Positions 61,215-64,000 of a stretch of 64,000 nt of DNA are shown here, in pieces. Positions within the stretch are counted from its first letter, which is position 1. The number at the start of each line of letters is the position of its first letter. Below the pieces are notes generated by a model that worked only from the letters and a program-made list of their open reading frames with translations, was not told where the DNA came from and made no database searches. The stretch lies in assembly GCA_958298945.1 (NCBI GenBank), contig OY282606.1, positions 50,109,920 to 50,173,919 on the forward strand, read 5' to 3'. A program made the position numbers and the translations under genes. The stretch is from Atherix ibis. Its lineage: Eukaryota > Arthropoda > Insecta > Diptera > Athericidae.

Positions 61215-62550
61215 TTAGCAAGTTTGATTTAGAAGTTGGACGCTACTTTTGAGGTTTTCGGTTTATGCCTTTGATAAGCAGCGCTTACTCATGAATTCAG
61301 CTATGCATGCATACTTATCTGCACTTCTAACCTAATTTGTAAATAAGTTTTTATATTTACACAAGAAAACTTATCCGCAATTTATAAATTTAGTGTTATT
61401 ATTTATTATGGAAACGCTTAGAAAATATTTTATTTAAATAAACAGTATCTCTTTTTCTTGCATAAAATATTGCTTTGCCTAAATACTTTTAAACATTTTC
61501 GAACTAAAATCAATTTATGCTAGAATAATATAACAAAATAGTACTTAAATTCATTTAAAGGAAATATTGTACAAACAAAATATGAAAAAACAATTTAACA
61601 AAAACTATAAGAATACTGCGTATTTCTATAAAAAAAAATTCGAAATTGTTATATGCGACGAATTCGACATGGAACAGAAGAGAATAGAACATAATAGAAG
61701 AGGGAACAAATGGAAACTTGTTTTCTTATAGCCAATACATTAACCTAGAATTAGTACGTACTTAAACCTAATGGCTTTTCGAATACTGCTTAGAGATTTC
61801 GGTTTATTGCACTGGTCCACCAATAGGAGGAAACAAGCATATTTTTAAGGCTCTCTAGCCTCATTTGCTTTTTTGTTTATATTATTATTATGTACATCAT
61901 TTCGTATTTTGTGCATTTCTGTTTGAATTAATTAAATTTTAATTAGAGTAATTTCACAGAAAATTTAAGAAAAATCTTTTGATACTTATTGTCAGAAATA
62001 TGTTATCATAAATAATGAAACTAGGAGTCAGTTACTTTTGCTTACAAATGTTATACACATAAACTAAGCAATTACATACATATAATAAATTGTAGTTGTT
62101 TTAGATGGTTAGTATAATTTTTAAAATTTAAGAATTGACAAAAAAAATTATAAAGAAATACACGAAATGCTATCATCTAATTATCATTACCAGTGCTATA
62201 AACCAATATCATCACATAATTGAATGGGGGCTCATATCAGTTGCATCAATAAACTTTGTTTATGCGCATTTGTGTTTTTAGTCACACTGTGTGTTCTTTA
62301 TTTATATTTAGTCGTTTTGGTTACAGTGTTTAGAGGAACTTTTTCGATGGTATAGTTTATCGGTTCCTAGGACCATTACAGCATTTCTCTAATTTTACTA
62401 AATTTGAGATCAGAACTCTTGGGGATATTTGGAACAATCAGAATTGCTAAACAACGAATTGCTACTATCCTGATTGTTCTGATATCCCTGATATGGTTCC
62501 TGATACAACTGATTGAGTCTCTAACCAGTACCCGAAAAGTGCCACGCGTC
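61215..62550 (-). other. Scr: Scr 3' untranslated region and downstream flank
   Basis: DNA directly 3' of the Scr stop codon on the minus strand. AATAAA polyadenylation-type hexamers on this strand lie at 62297-62302 (about 250 bases after the stop) and 61803-61808. The first 140 bases hold five regularly spaced ATCAG units, and the frame stays coding-like (see findings). No complement of the miR-10-5p seed was seen here. The true 3' end cannot be decided from sequence alone. Confidence 0.55.
62297..62302 (-). terminator. Scr: Candidate Scr polyadenylation signal
   Basis: AATAAA on the minus strand, within ACTAAATATAAATAAAGAAC, about 250 bases after the Scr stop. Several such hexamers occur in this AT-rich DNA, so the choice is uncertain. 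Confidence 0.3.

Positions 62551-64000
<1,450 letters not shown>

Noticed and set aside
61215..62550. miR-10 target site in the Scr 3' region
   Set aside because: Reading for the complement of the miR-10-5p seed (CCCTGTA on the plus strand) found no match; CCCTGATA at 62487 lacks the needed base order.

Overview
The window is eukaryotic, AT-rich intergenic DNA from a higher fly (Diptera, Brachycera), most likely inside the Antennapedia Hox complex. Two anchors support this. At the right end, on the minus strand, is the homeodomain exon of Sex combs reduced (Scr, 62551-62858), whose C-terminal tail is nearly that of Drosophila. At the left end, also on the minus strand, is the mir-10 hairpin (6135-6205) with both mature arms recognisable base for base. 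mir-10 lies between Dfd and Scr in insects, so the window spans the mir-10 to Scr interval plus part of the last Scr intron (62859-64000). The rosa-type mariners suggest a tephritid-like fly, but that is only an inference.

No other cellular protein gene is recognisable. By summing the boundaries given here, about 23 kb (roughly 36%) is transposon-derived, which is high for a Hox interval. In order: a rosa-like DD41D mariner (107-1380); a Jockey-type LINE with a 15-bp target-site duplication (1437-3200); mir-10; a second DD41D lineage (6646-7782); a long-inverted-repeat mariner derivative (11629-12437); a 559-bp mauritiana-type deletion derivative (14955-15513); a rearranged mauritiana-type copy (21149-22670); an irritans-like mariner with a 55-bp palindrome (24804-26050); a rosa-like copy (27427-28679); a young irritans-like copy (29621-30898); the parent of the long-inverted-repeat family (30962-32132); an I-type LINE remnant between inverted repeats (33438-34400); a second long-inverted-repeat derivative (35390-36347); a decayed LINE (47085-47900); a mauritiana-type copy (48057-49352); a second young irritans-like copy (49652-50931); a piggyBac relic (51301-52470); an RNase H-bearing LINE (52688-54208); a third young irritans-like copy (54373-55663); a third rosa-like copy (59999-61212); and, inside the Scr intron, a mariner whose frame stays open to the window edge (63172-64000).

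The most unusual signal is structural. Several mariners from different subfamilies carry inverted duplications that make long palindromes. Two copies share the same two rearrangement junctions, so a palindromic long-TIR derivative seems to have transposed as a unit. Other points of interest are a Tyr/Gln/Asn-rich frame just past the Scr stop, a recurrent octamer TACTCGTA in the unique DNA, and a 10.7-kb block without recognisable transposons (36348-47084) that could hold Hox cis-regulatory DNA.
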